Positions 11,402 to 23,181 of a DNA stretch of 64,000 nt are shown piece by piece; the first letter of the stretch is position 1; each line of letters opens with the position of its first letter. This DNA is from Verticillium longisporum (Eukaryota > Ascomycota > Sordariomycetes > Glomerellales > Plectosphaerellaceae): positions 620,001-684,000 of the forward strand of contig JAETXT010000002.1 of NCBI GenBank assembly GCA_019188255.1, given 5' to 3'. The notes under the pieces are model-generated. The model was not told where the DNA came from. It searched no databases and saw only the letters and a program-made list of their open reading frames with translations. A program made the position numbers and the translations under genes.

Positions 11402-13609
11402 ATGGCCGCCGTAAGTCCATCTCGAGCAAGCCCCGACCTGGCTCTCACGTCGTACACCCTTGGAGCTGGCAAAGACTGACAACCGTGATACCATGCAGCC
11501 GCGTCAGTTCAACAACCCGGGCTTCACCCCCAACGGCGCCGCCCCCTTCTTCCCAACCAGGGCCGTGTCATCCAGACCGGTCCCATCAGAGTTCTCTGCA
11601 TTGCCGATGTCCGAGGTATGCTAGCTTCACGAACAAGCGTTTTTGATGACCGTGTGTTGACGTTTCGCTAGGCAACCTCAACTCCCTGAACGAGCTTGCC
11701 AAATCTGCCCGCGCCGACCACATCATCCACACGGGTGACTTTGGTTTCTACGATGATACCTCCCTGGAACGGATCGCAGAGAAGTACGCCAGGCCCTCCT
11801 TCCCGACGTGCTCTAGCCACCTCCCCTTTGCAGACCATGCTGACCCGCCCACCCGCTAGGACCCTCAAGCACGTCGCCCAGTACTCTCCGCTGATTCCCG
11901 AGCCCATCAAAAAGTCGATCCAACAAGGCGGCCCCGGTTCCGTCAAGAGCCGCTTTGCGCCCAGCGACCTTCCCTCTCCGAGCTCTCTCTCCTGCTGAGC
12001 GGCGATATCAAGCTCGATGTTCCCGTCTACACCGTTTGGGGCGCGTGCGAAGATGTCAGGGTGTTGGAGAAGTTCCGGTCCGGCGAGTACAAGGTCAACA
12101 ACCTGCACATCATAGACGAGGCTCGGTCCATGCTGCTCGAGCTCGGAGGTGTCAAGTTGCGTCTCCTCGGTCTCGGTGGCGCCGTCGTTATGCACAAGCT
12201 GTTCGACAACGGCGAGGGACGGACGACGATCGCCGGTGGCCAAGGCACCATGTGGACCACGCTCCTGCAGATGGGTGAGCTCGTCGACACTGCTCACCGC
12301 GTCTATGACCCGACTGAGACGCGCGTCTTCGTCACCCACGCCTCGCCCGCGCGCGAGGGTATCCTGAACCAGCTGTCCGTCACACTGAAGGCCGATTTCT
12401 CCATCTCCGCCGGTCTGCATTTCCGTTACGGAAGCTCCTACAACGAGTTCAGCGTCAACCCGACCCTCGATCACTATCGCGGCAAGCTGGCTGCCTCCAA
12501 GGCGTCCTTCAACGACGTGTGGGAGACGGTCAAGAGCGAGGTGGAGCCTGCTATTTCTCAAAACGAAGCCCAACAGAACCTCCTTAAGAACGCTCTGGCT
12601 ATCGTTGAGAAGATGCCCTCGACTGCTGCCGGTGGCAATCCCTTCGGCGGCCCCGTCCAAGGCCAGGCTCAGCTGGGACAAGTCGATGAGAGCGCTTTCA
12701 AGAACATGTGGAACTTCAACCTGGCAGACGCTGCCTTTGGCTGGCTTGTCCTCGAGATCCAGGACGGAAGGATCGGAACGGAGATGCGCGCACAAGGCTT
12801 CAACTTCTCCCATAGGGGCGCGAAGCAGCAGCCCGGCGCCGCCCCTGCTGCTCCTCAGTCTGTCTCCAACGCTATCCCTGCCCCTCCCGCGACCCAGAGC
12901 ACCGGCCCTCCCCCACGAGCCGCCAGCCCTCGCACGCCGCCAGCAAGCCAACAGTGGCTACGCCCGCCGCCGCACCCAAGCCCGGCACTCCTCAGCCGGC
13001 CGCGGCCCCCTCCGGTCCCACCAAGGAACAGGAGAAGCCCGCCGCCCCTGCGGCTGCCAACGGATCGACGAACGGACCGGAGCCCGTGTCGTCGCCTGCG
13101 CCCAAGACCCCCCGCAGGATATCATTGGTCTCTTCGTCATGAACGTCAACTCGGAGGAGCAGACGAAGGAGCTCTTCGACCCTGAGTACAGAGGCAAGAT
13201 CACCAAGATTGAGAAGTGGGGCAACTCGAACAAGGTCGTGCAGTTCGCCAGCGCCGAGGACCGTGACGCCGCTCTCAACAGTCTGCCTGAGGACCTGAAG
13301 ACGCGCGCCCAAGAGGACCGTTCGCGCCCTCTGGTGAAGATCTTTATCCACCGCGAGAGCAAGTTTGCCCCGCGCGGCGGTGCTGGTAGCTGGGGAAGCA
13401 GCCGCGGCGGTGCCGGTTCAGCCAATACGGGCAGTGGTTACCGCAGCGCAGGTGGAGCTGGTGATACCCAGAGCAACCGCCGTGGTGGACGTGGAGGACG
13501 CGGCGGCGGCCGTGGCAGCGAGCGCGGCCGTGGACGTGGTCGCGGCGGCTTCAAGGGTGAGGGCGGTGGCTCTTCTCCCGCCCCGGCTTCTGCCACGCCT
13601 GCCGAGTAA
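11402..13609 (+). CDS. DUF2433-type protein: degenerate phosphoesterase region, RRM-like region, RGG tail (four apparent frameshifts)
   Basis: Exons are 11402-11410 (ATGGCCGCC only), 11499-11615, 11672-11783 and 11860-13609, all GT-AG. Four missing bases are inferred in C-runs 11552-11554, 11972-11974, 12910-12914 and 13108-13113. With them the coding length is exactly 1992 nt (663 aa). The N-terminal part resembles a calcineurin-like phosphoesterase (VLCIADVRGNL, IIHTGDFGFYDD, then WGACED and VTHASPAREG). The first motif has DxR where DxH is usual and the GNHD-type motif reads GACED, so metal catalysis is doubtful. A Pro/Ala-rich linker follows. Next comes a segment with an RRM-like strand/helix order (LFVMNV, a helix, KIEKWG, KVVQFAS, a helix, VKIFI), and the protein ends in an Arg/Gly-rich RGG tail. 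I assign it to the fungal DUF2433 group. RNA binding is inferred. Confidence 0.8.
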
Positions 13610-14712
13610 GAATTATTTTAGGGTTAGCGAGGAAGCAGGTATCACGACGAAGAAACGGGGGATGGACCAGGACGGAGGTTGTCAGGCAGAGCTGGGGGGC
13701 AAAGGGGTTAGGGCAGTGTGACCCTCAACCTGTCACCCATGCCATGGAGAGGTGTCCGCAGGGTCCAGTCTCCCGTCGAGTTTCGTCTTTGCTCATACAT
13801 AGACATGGGGCTCCTTCTTGTGCCCTTATCAGTCTGCTTACGAGCCTGCGGGTTCGTTTGACGGCAGTCTTTTTTTTTTGTGCCACGGCAAGCAAAAGGG
13901 GGGAAAGGAAAGGGCCGGATGGGCCCGTTCACTGCTACCAATTCTTGTACGCGTACCACCTTAATGAAGGCCGGGGAGGTTTGGAGGAGTTAGCCAGGTT
14001 AGCCTAGTCTAGCTCGGACAGGAGTTTTCGACGTTGCGGAATCGACAAAAGGATTTGAAATGTGATGGCTGTGTTTTTGCTGTGTGACATTGATTTCTTT
14101 GGTGGATGTTTTACGTTCGCTGGTGCAGCATGTACTGATAGACAAGTTTTATTAGCTAGGCGTGTCTTGTCGACGTCTACCTGATCCACGGAAGATGACG
14201 AGCTGCTGTGAGATGACTGGCTGGCGGCCGCGAGCTATTTTGCTATTTCACATTGCTGAACGAGAGCCTGGAAGTACGAAGGGCATTCCCCTCCCCCAGC
14301 GTTTGATGCCTCAACGTACGGCATACGCAAATCAGGTACCACGGCATACTTATGTCTCTCGTCCCCCAAGCATATAGTCACGGCGGCCCGTACCATCAGC
14401 CTAGGCCTACTTGAATAGGCTTTGTTCAAGAAAACAGTCATCTAAATACTGACTTGAGAGCCATGCTTTCAAGACCTGCATCTTGTAAAGCCACTCACAC
14501 AAAGGAACAGTGCGGTCTGTGGGCGACTCAGAGTGCTTCTATCATTCATCTACGCATACTCTGACGGCATACCCCAGTTCCAATGGCAGGCGATCCCCGC
14601 CTGTATACAATAATGCAACATGTTGGTACAAGAAGTACAGCCCCCTCCGCTCGCTGTCCCACATCCCCTCATGTATCCCCCGCCCCAAACAGGCCAAGAC
14701 ACTGCCCGGCCC
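13610..14712. other. Intergenic, convergent 3' regions
   Basis: This separates the 3' ends of the DUF2433 gene (+) and COQ5 (-). It is probably 3' UTR and spacer. A T-run occurs at about 13870. No supported gene, repeat or RNA was seen. Confidence 0.55.
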
Positions 14713-15726
14713 TCAGAGCGGCTTCATGCCCTTGTGAATGGCAGCAATACCGCCCGTCAGGTCCTCGTAGCCGTCACCGGCAACCTCGAAGCCGGCGGCG
14801 ACAATCATGTCGCGGAATTGCTCCTGGGAGGGGAAGCGCTCGATGCTCTCGACGAGGTACTGGTAGCTGTCGCGGTCGCCGGCGACGAGCTGGCCGATGT
14901 GGGGAATGGCGGAGAAGCTCCAGCGCTTGTAGGCAAAGTTGAGGAGCGGGTGCTTGTCGACCTTGCTGAACTCGAGGCAGGCGAAGACGCCGCCGGGCTT
15001 GAGGACGCGCCGGGCCTCGGCGAGGGCGGCGGGGATGTTGGTGAAGTTGCGGATGCCAAAGGCGACGGTGTAGAGGTCGACCGAGTTGTCGGGGACGGCG
15101 CCGTCGGGCAGCCGCTCGGCGTTGGCTTCGAGGAAGGAGAGCGAGGCCTGGTGGTGCGCCGGCAGGGCGCGCGAGCGGTCGCGGCCGACGCCCAGCATGG
15201 AGGGGTTGATGTCGGAGATGGTCACGCGGAGGTCGGCCGGGACGCCGGCCGGGGCGGCGCGGTCGGCGGCTGCGAGGAGGCGGAAGGCAATGTCGCCTGT
15301 GCCGCCGGCTATGTCGAGAATGTGCTGCGGTGTCGGGGGGTTGGTGGAGGAGAGGCCGGGCGAGAGGGAGGAGACGAATTGGTCCCTGGAAAAATGTCAG
15401 CGATCTTCTGTGAGGTGGGCAGAACGGGGGGGGGCACGAGGGAGCACTGACTTCCATATCCTGTGCCAGCCAAAGGACATCATGTCGTTCATGCGATCAT
15501 AGGAGTCGGCAACACTGTGGAAGACGCCAGCGACACGATCGGCCTTTTCGGACTCGAGGACGGTTTCGTAGCCAAAGTGAGTGGTCTTGGTAGGGTCGTT
15601 GGATGGGGGAGCTTCGCGACGCTGGGCCGTCAGGGCGAAGGCCCGGCGCTGAAGGGGCGTGGCATTGAAGTGTCGGGAGAGGGTTCGCAGGCCCGTGGAC
15701 GGGCGAAGGGCGCGTGTTGTCGCCAT
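14713..15726 (-). CDS. COQ5: COQ5, 2-methoxy-6-polyprenyl-1,4-benzoquinol methylase, mitochondrial
   Basis: This UbiE/COQ5-family enzyme performs the C-methylation step of ubiquinone synthesis in the mitochondrial matrix, within the CoQ synthome. Exons in transcript order are 15726-15452 and 15385-14713, joined across a 66-nt intron (donor GTCAGT, acceptor TTCCAG) that contains a run of nine G. The start at 15724-15726 gives an Arg/Ser/Thr-rich mitochondrial presequence ([10 protein letters not shown]). A Met 27 codons upstream is also in frame. Conserved signatures are [19 protein letters not shown] near the N-terminus, SAM motif I ([12 protein letters not shown]), then [14 protein letters not shown] and [17 protein letters not shown]. 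The length is 315 aa, normal for the family. The frame is intact in both exons. Confidence 0.95.
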
Positions 15727-15763
15727 TGTGGTTGTCTTGGAGGGGGGTGTGATATGTCCTGGT

Positions 15764-15927
15764 CTGAAAGTCAGCCCGATTGATGCATCTTTCGATCGTC
15801 CCGTCACGACGGAAATTTTAGTGGGGCGCGGAATACGGAGCGATCACTGTGGCGTCCTCGAAACCTCAAGCCACATGCTTGACTTCACCCCTTTTCCTAC
15901 CATCACCGACATGCGGACGAGACTTAC
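15764..15927 (-). other. Predicted 164-nt intron between the microprotein ORF and COQ5
   Basis: The donor GTAAGT starts at 15927 and the acceptor TTTCAG ends at 15764, with CTGAC immediately before the acceptor. If spliced, it joins the microprotein stop region to the COQ5 5' leader. Its use cannot be shown from sequence alone. Confidence 0.4.
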
Positions 15928-15928
15928 G

Positions 15929-16093
15929 TTAGACGGATGTGATGGTCGTCTCTGTACGGCGGGCTGGGCGAGTTCGGACGTTGTTCATCAGGTCGGCAAA
16001 GTTGTCGATCTGTCGCCAGCCGAGGTAGGCAAGTCCGCACACAACGCCGAGGACGCAGATGATAAGGATCGCCAGTTGGCCCGATGGTCCCAT
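15929..16093 (-). CDS. Putative 54-aa single-pass membrane microprotein upstream of COQ5
   Basis: A 54-codon ORF begins at 16091-16093 (MGPSGQLAIL) in a good start context (ACCATGGG). Residues 5-25 form one hydrophobic helix, and a polar, basic tail (RTRPARRTE) follows. It lies on the COQ5 strand about 200 nt upstream. Its TAA at 15929-15931 is followed after one base by a consensus donor GTAAGT (g at 15927). A good acceptor (CTGACTTTCAG) ends at 15764, 38 nt before the COQ5 ATG. The ORF may therefore be a separate small gene with a 3' UTR intron, or the first cistron or uORF of the COQ5 transcript. An in-frame upstream Met exists at 16195. No family was recognised. It is supported by composition and context only. 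Confidence 0.45.
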   Translation of the reverse strand: MGPSGQLAILIICVLGVVCGLAYLGWRQIDNFADLMNNVRTRPARRTETTITSV

Positions 16094-17593
16094 GGTATGA
16101 ACGAGAAGGCTGTGCAAGGTTGATCGTTTGATTCTGCTCGATTGGATCTGAGTTCGGACGGCTGATCGGTTGGTTCGCGTTGTACGGGGATGCAACCAAG
16201 GTTCTCAATGCAGTGCCTACCCAAGAATATCGGGTTTGGGATGCGATGGAAAGAGCCTCGATGATGCGTTCCGGGTTATTCTGTGGCCTGATTTATATCT
16301 GCATGCTATTTCCTCTGTCACGCCACGCGTAACGCGTGGTGATAGATCAAGTGCCTAGCAACGCGCAACAGGTAGAGTACTGGCAAGAGTTGCTAGGTCT
16401 CAGTCGTAGGACGACCTGATCACTGATTCTACTCGTCGCACAATTGACATATCACGTAACAGAGCTTTAGTAGAATAGATCTATCTTGGATTAAACAACA
16501 GACAGCGCGGCCCTGCTTCTCAAGACTCTGCTGTACTCGATATTTTCACTGCGGCCCTCAGAACCCACTCTGCGTTTTGCCTCAATATGGAATGTATATA
16601 TTACCAACCCACAAACCAAGGTCCACGGTCAAAGCCTGGTTATAATGCCATCATCTACAACGAACCTGTTCATGGTGCCGGCATGGCTGCACGGTGAGTC
16701 GAGCCTATCATCCTGCCATACAATGTCTGTCTCTATTTTTGTTCCTTCAGTCATTAGAGAATCATTACTGATAATTTTTGACTGATTGATTCGAGCCTTA
16801 TCAGCCATGTCGGCTGAAACACTGCGACTAGATAGTGCTTGAAACGGATTCTTAGATCAACCAGGTGCTGGAGATTGTTATGGCCCTTCTTTGAGGGATA
16901 CATAACACCAAGAGAGATGGTCTAAGGTTTGTCGTGCATGGCTACAATATACATTTGTCCTTCTCTGTCAATGCGTGGTGTAAAACTTCTCAGTGTTACC
17001 AAAAACTATGAGCACAATCTCCAACTCATATTTCGCCTACTGCAAGCACGAACTTGACTGATCGAAACAGAACATCAATGACATACACGCCTCACATCAT
17101 TTCACAGGTATAATTTATATGCGTATACGTCCAGTAAGCTTGCTCGATGCCAGTTAACGAGCCTAAAAAAAACCGAGAGAGAAAGCATTGAGATAGCCAT
17201 GCAAATGGCCTTTGTATTTCGTGTCCCTGACGACTACCAATACTACGGCTATGTGCGCTTGTAGTGAGCCCAGCCCAAAATCTGGGGTCTCCAATCCCCA
17301 GCGGCAATGCACGGGCCATGACCCCCCCGTCTCCGCTGGCTGCTTCGCTCCCTCACAAGACCCCTCAAGGCCGACTGAGACCGCCGCTTTCTGTCGGCTC
17401 AACATGACGTCGGCTCCCAAAGGCATTCACTCGGCATTGGCCCTCTCGTCTCGTCGCTTCGTTTCGCCTCGATTCAACTGCTTCCGTCTTGATCAATTGT
17501 GCTTTACTCTTGTGTTCCTGAAGGAAAAGAATAATCACAGGAGGCTCTAGTTTGTTCAATCACCCAAAAGAGCTTCACAGAACGGGCAGCATC
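16094..17593. other. Intergenic, divergent promoter region
   Basis: This lies between the COQ5/microprotein unit (-) and the E1-alpha gene (+). The interval from about 16400 to 17150 looks more AT-rich than the flanking genes. It contains the tandem ACGCGT site described separately and short ORFs only. Confidence 0.55.
16323..16339. promoter_or_regulatory. Tandem ACGCGT boxes (MCB-like) forming a palindrome
   Basis: Two ACGCGT hexamers occur at 16325-16330 and 16332-16337, one base apart. The whole forms a 7-bp-arm inverted repeat (CCACGCG, 3-nt spacer, CGCGTGG). ACGCGT is the binding site of MBF/APSES-type fungal cell-cycle regulators. Function here is inference from the motif and its position in a divergent promoter. 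Confidence 0.4.
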
Positions 17594-19022
17594 ATGAAGT
17601 CAAGAGTCCTCCGACCAGCAGCGCACCTGCGCTCGGCCCGTCTCGCGAGCCCCTCCACCTCGACCCCCCGCCTCATCCTCTCCGCCCGCGCCGCCAGCTC
17701 CCTCTCCCAGAAGCCCAACGCGAACCACGTCTCGTTTCCTGGCGCCGTCAAGAGCGCCTTTACGCACACGCTGAAGTACGAGGCGCCCTCCGACTACCCA
17801 GCCCTGTCGACCTACCGCGTCGTCGACCAGGATGGCATCGTCGTCGACGAGAGCTTCAAGCCGGATCTAAGCGATGAGGAGGTCATCAAGCTCTACAAGG
17901 ACATGGTCTACATCTCGATCATGGATCTCATCATGTTCGACGCCCAACGGCAGGGCCGGCTGAGCTTTTACATGGTGTCTGCAGGCGAGGAGGCGCTGAG
18001 CGTCGGCTCCGCCAGCGTGCTGGCGCCCGAGGACGTCGTCTTTTGCCAGTACAGAGAGCAGGGTGTCTTCAAGCAGAGGGGGTTTACGACGTCAGACTTT
18101 ATGAGCCAGCTATTCGCCAACGCCAAAGATCCCGGACGCGGCCGGAACATGCCTGTGCACTACGGTAGCAAGGAACTGAACATTGTATGTATATCCACGT
18201 TGGCGCCAATGACGCCCGACAGCCCAAGTCACTAACACGAGCATCCAGCACTCCATCTCCTCGCCGTTGGCGACGCAGCTCCCGCAGGCCTCGGGGGCGG
18301 CGTACGCGCTCAAGATGCAGCGCCTGCATGACCCCAGCATCCCGCCGCGCGTCGTGGCGGCGTACTTTGGCGAGGGCGCCGCCAGCGAGGGCGACTTCCA
18401 CGCGGCGCTCAACATGGCGGCGACGCGGTCGTGCCCGGCGCTCTTCATCTGCCGCAACAACGGGTACGCCATCTCGACGCCGACGCTGGACCAGTACCGG
18501 GGCGACGGCATCGCGAGCCGCGGCCTCGGGTACGGCATCGACACGGTGCGGGTGGACGGCAACGACTTTTGGGCGGTGCGCGAGGCGACCAAGCGGGCAC
18601 GCGCCATGGCGCTGCGCGACGGCGGGCGGCCCGTCCTCATCGAGGCCATGACGTATCGTGTCAGCCACCATAGCACGTCCGACGACTCGTTTGCGTACCG
18701 CGCGCGCGTCGAGGTCGAGGACTGGAAGCGGCGTGACAACCCCATCACGCGGTTGCGCAAGTGGATGGAGGCCAGGGGCATCTGGGACGAGGGCAAAGAG
18801 AAGACGTGCCGCGACGAGACGAGGAGCGAGGTGCTCAAGGGGTTCCGGGAGGCCGAAGCTATGAAGAAGCCGCCCATGCGCTCGATGTTTGAGGACGTCT
18901 ACGAGGAGCTGACGCCGGATCTGAAGAATCAAATGGCCCAACTCAAGGCGCATTTGGAGAAGTACCCTGAAGAGTACGACTGCAGTGAGTTTGAGGGCGG
19001 CGCTGATAGTCTCAAGCCATGA
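17594..19022 (+). CDS. BCKDHA: Branched-chain 2-oxoacid dehydrogenase E1 subunit alpha, mitochondrial
   Basis: This thiamine-diphosphate-dependent E1-alpha decarboxylates the ketoacids of Leu, Ile and Val within the mitochondrial BCKDH complex. Exons are 17594-18184 and 18249-19022, with a 64-nt intron (GTATGT donor). The protein is 454 aa. The first 40 residues are an Arg/Ser-rich presequence. The core shows YREQGVFKQRGF, the ThDP site GEGAASEGDFHAALNMAA followed by RNNGYAIST, and the regulatory loop RVSHHSTSDDSFAYR. In the commonly known form of this loop the residue before HHSTSDDS is Gly, and here it is Ser. The loop Ser residues targeted by BCKD kinase in the family are kept. Start Met is at 17594. 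The frame is intact. Confidence 0.95.
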
Positions 19023-22000
19023 TGGCGGGCTGTAGGTTGATGGGTGGAAAGCAGCATTACTTCAGAAAAAAAAAGAAAGAGAGCCAAAGACGCTCAGATG
19101 ATTCATGTCTTGTCTTTTTCTCGAGGGCTACCCGGGAGGTTCATGAGTACTCGCTGTGAATTTCCAGAAGAATGGTGGCCTAGGTACCTAGCTACCTAAG
19201 GTAGGTAGGTACCCGGAAAGCTCTGCACTTCGGGAGTTCTTGCCCTTGCCTTGGCAAGGCCGGCACGGCACCTGCCTTACCCTGAACAGCGTCAGAGTAC
19301 CGTAACGAGAGGCTTGGACCCGGCAGGCGCGCTCTCTCACTTGAGGCAGGTATATTCAACCTGAGCTTCGAGGGCCAGGATACGCTTGTACCTGGCAACA
19401 GGACGCGAGTTGAGAAGCCCTCACCGATCGTCCTATCAGTGCTGATATGAACCGAATGCGTGCCGTAGTCGCATGTTTCTCTCAGCATGAGTTGAACCTG
19501 CGTGCTCGGCCATGCCCATGCTGAAAGAAATGACCAACACTATATGAACCTTGAGAGTTGCGAGATGGTGCTTTGCTGCTTGTATCCAGGACGCAAGACG
19601 TCTAGACGATTATCGACCTCGGTTTCGCGGGGAATTTCAGGCAAGGAGCAACTGTCTATGACCACTTTCTGCCACTTATTCGACGGCTGATTCCCAGACC
19701 AGTATGTCACGTCATCTGCTTGGTCATATCGACAAGGTAGGAATCGCCAGCCAGCGCTTCAGTGATTGACATGAAGGCAGCGGATAGCTTGTATAATGAA
19801 CCACACTGTATTTCGCTCTTGTTTGAATATCCATGTTGACTCTTACGTGCTGGTCACAAGTGAGGCAAGGATGTGTAGATCCAGCTGCTTGAGGCAAGAT
19901 CGCTGGCTTCAAAATGAATGACGGAAAGAAGTGTGGCGAGGGGAGTCGGGCCAGGAGTCGTGCTTGCCATGGGGCGGCTCTTCGAAGCTTTCATGTCAGT
20001 GCCCTAAAATCTTGAGTGGTTCTCATGTAGAGAAGCAGGAGTGTTGAAGCAGGAGTGTCGAAGCAGGGGCATGGCGAGGTCGGATTTGCTTCGTTGTTCC
20101 TCCCTCGTGAAGAACGAGGATCTATAAAGGATAGGAAGGCATCATCATTACCACGAGAAGGAAGGCATACAGAGCCTCGCCGTATATGCTAAAGCTCACA
20201 CTCTTTTCGACGTTGCCAGCTCCATTTCCATCGCCATCTTCCCCCTCCCACGAACTTCCAAAGACTTCTTCAATCCATCGTTCCGAGTCCCCTGAGCATC
20301 CCTTTCTGCGAGCTCTCTTTGGACACCATCAACACAAACACCTTGCCTTGATCAGTGTTCAAGTCACCATCGCGGCACGCATATCACCCTCATGCTCTGT
20401 CCTGTCATCTCAGAAAACAAATGAGCCGTTCTCTCATTATCAAGCGATCGGGACCGACTTCAACAAGCTGTGTCTCATCATTGATGAGCTTTTCAAATCC
20501 AATTCTCCAAGGTATGGACTTTCTCTCTATCGTGCGTATCTTCGGTAAAGATACTGCCATACTGAGCGGGCGCGCTCCGCTTTCGCTTGTTGCGTGTTGT
20601 TGACATCGGCCATCCTTCTGAGGAGTGATGCGGAGGATAGGCAGTTGGATACATTTTTTCCCTCGTCGGGGTTTCCTTGTTACCTCGCCTGCTCAGCCGA
20701 CCCGGCAGACGAAGAGGAGGGAAGCTTTAAGGTTTCGTCTGATTTAGTTCACTCGTTGCACCTTGTGCTTCGTCGATGAACGACCCACGATCCAATGACC
20801 CGATCTGGGGCTATCTTTGGCTTTTGGAGCCGACGGCTGCGGGTTTCCACACTAGGTCATGAGTCCGGACGGAGGAACTAGCGGGCACAGCAAAACTTTG
20901 GACATATGCATTGGACCATAGCAGCGATTCAAATCAACACTGAATCAACACTGAGGGGGATCGAATGTCTGCAAAATCTTCCAGCTGCAATATGTGAACC
21001 CGTCTATGATTACTTCCGTGGCCCAGCGCAGCCCCCCCAAAGGACGACAAACTCGATTGTGGTTCTAACAAGCTTGTAGGCTTCTGTAGGATCGGAAATA
21101 TGCCTGGATCTCGGATGAAATGAGTGCAGACATCAACGGTGGTAAGGACGGCAGGCCCAGTACGAACGTTGCAGCAATGGCTGTCCAGCGTCTCGTCGTG
21201 GTAATACTGCACATTCCCAAAACGACGATGGGTCAAACCTGGGCGAAGAGGATGACAACCGCGCTAACCGGATCTGTTGAGCATCATGGATTTGTGACAC
21301 AATGAGGAACCTGGCGTGGAGCGCCCCCGCGGTAGAGGTACTTGCGGCTGCGTCACCGGATGGCAGTGCGGCCAAGTCCCGCGTCCCGCTAGGACGCACA
21401 CGCACAAGAGAGACAGAGAGCCGCGAGGAGGGGCCAGAAGCTATTGCATCAGTCATCATCCACTATCGACGTTGGTTGGTGGTGTCCATGGACCAGACCA
21501 GACAGACGAGAGACCCCAAAGTGGCACGGCACGCAACGCAGCACAAGAAAAGCAAAGTATACCGTACGTAGCCTTCCTTTGCAGCCCAAACTCCTCGAGC
21601 ACCATTTTCCTACACAGCGACACAATCTCTCCGGACAGGATACGGAGCGTCTTTGCCCCTCTTCATCCCCCTCGCGAAACAGCCACCATCCCCGAAGACA
21701 AAGACAGCAAGGACAACACCCGCAACCCCCTGGGCAGACGGCCCGAACCGCCTCGCTGGACACCCCACTACATCCATGACCGACCGCCGAACACCGCTCT
21801 CCATCCAAGTCGCGCCTCGAGCCTAACCCCTCCAGCGAACAGGCGTCATCTTAACCGGCCGTTGCACCGACTATACGCACACACGTATACACATACGATA
21901 GCCTTCTCGACGCTCCCACCAAAGAAACCATCCCTCTGCCCGAGAGCTCGACAAAAGGTAGCCAGAAAGAAAGAAGAAGAGCAGGGTACAAACAGCACAC

Positions 22001-23181
22001 TGCTCGTGGTTCATCGCCAGCTGTTGCTGCCCTGTCTGATGGCGTGATCCATGGCAGAACGAACATCTTCTGCAACTCCGCGCTTCAGACCGGCAGCCGA
22101 CTACAACGACGACGTTTATCTTACGACGACAGTGCCGTCGACGGCCACAAGAAAGCCAGCTCTCGGCCTCGGGTCTTCCTCCCGAGACGACTCCATATCG
22201 CCTTCACAGAGGTCAGTTTTTGCCCTTCTTATTGATTCTCTCCCTGTGCCTTCCGCTGCTCGAGTTCAAAATGCTTTCTTCGAGTCTCTCCTCCCCCGCT
22301 CTTTCATGACTCTGGTGGTACTGGAGGTCATATTGGCCGTCGGCGCTGAACCGCTAGGCGGACTGCGAAGGGCGTACTCCTCACGTCCCCGGGAGATAAG
22401 GCACATGCGTCCCCCCACCTGGCCTTCACCGAAGGCGTGCTTTGGGTCGACCAGGCACCTTGAGAGCCATTCATGTTCCAGGCCGCCTTGACCAAATGGT
22501 TGTCGAAGAGGGAGTAGGGGTAGCAGCAAGATGTTGTCGTCTCTTTATTATTTGGTCCCCTTCCTTTCCTGTGGTGTCCCCTCGTACCGCCTGGCTGCCC
22601 TGTATCTGGGGGTGCTGTCAGAAGGCCCCCAGCACCAGCCAGCACCAGCACCCGCACTTGGCGTGCAGCACCTCCCTCCACCAAACGCGATAGCACCTTC
22701 CCACCACCCACAAGTACTTGCCTGCATCTGCACCACCTACGCACTACGCTCGAGACTTGTCCCCCCAATCCAACCTAACGCCTTGTGCGTAGTGGCGGGT
22801 CGAATATTATTCTTTGGATCAACCACCACCACCACCACCACCACCTCAGATTTTCGGGTCCTTCAAGGGTCGAAAAATGGGAATCCTCATCGTTTGACTC
22901 GTCATTCTTCCCCAAGGCTTCCCACCCTTGCCTCTCATTACTTGACCCTCTCCACCCTCTTCCCTCTCTACCCGTCTCTTTCCTCCACCACCAACCGCTC
23001 CGTTTGGCTGCTAGCTTGACCGGACTCGGCCATTCAGTGTGCATGCCGGCATCGTAGCATCGCGGCTCGTGGACCCTGAGAGTCTTCCACTTGCCCGCGG
23101 TCGCCCCTCTTCACACCTGGCCCCGTTTTGATCATTCTTCTACACCTTTTGATACCCCCACTCTCACCGCTCCATTTCGTC
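19023..23181. other. Intergenic, 4.2 kb, including UFD4 promoter and leader
   Basis: This holds the E1-alpha 3' region, a TACCTAGGTA-type motif cluster (19179-19212), a TATA-containing possible promoter at about 20123 with a short ORF downstream, and a long CT/CA-rich stretch (about 21560-23180) that looks like UFD4 promoter and leader. A CCA repeat lies at 22823-22844. No conserved gene was recognised. Confidence 0.55.
20123..20603 (+). other. Possible small gene: TATA box, pyrimidine-rich leader, short ORF
   Basis: TATAAA at 20123-20128 is followed by a leader rich in C, T and CA dinucleotides, then an ORF from 20421 (MSRSLIIKRSGPTS) to 20603, 60 aa. A longer overlapping ORF in another frame starts at 20186. 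The layout is promoter-like, but neither ORF has a recognisable domain and the coding potential is unproven. Confidence 0.2.

Noticed and set aside
16587..16692. 36-codon ORF ending in a GTGAGT donor in the COQ5/E1-alpha spacer
   Set aside because: Candidate acceptors lead quickly to stop codons, and no domain is recognisable.
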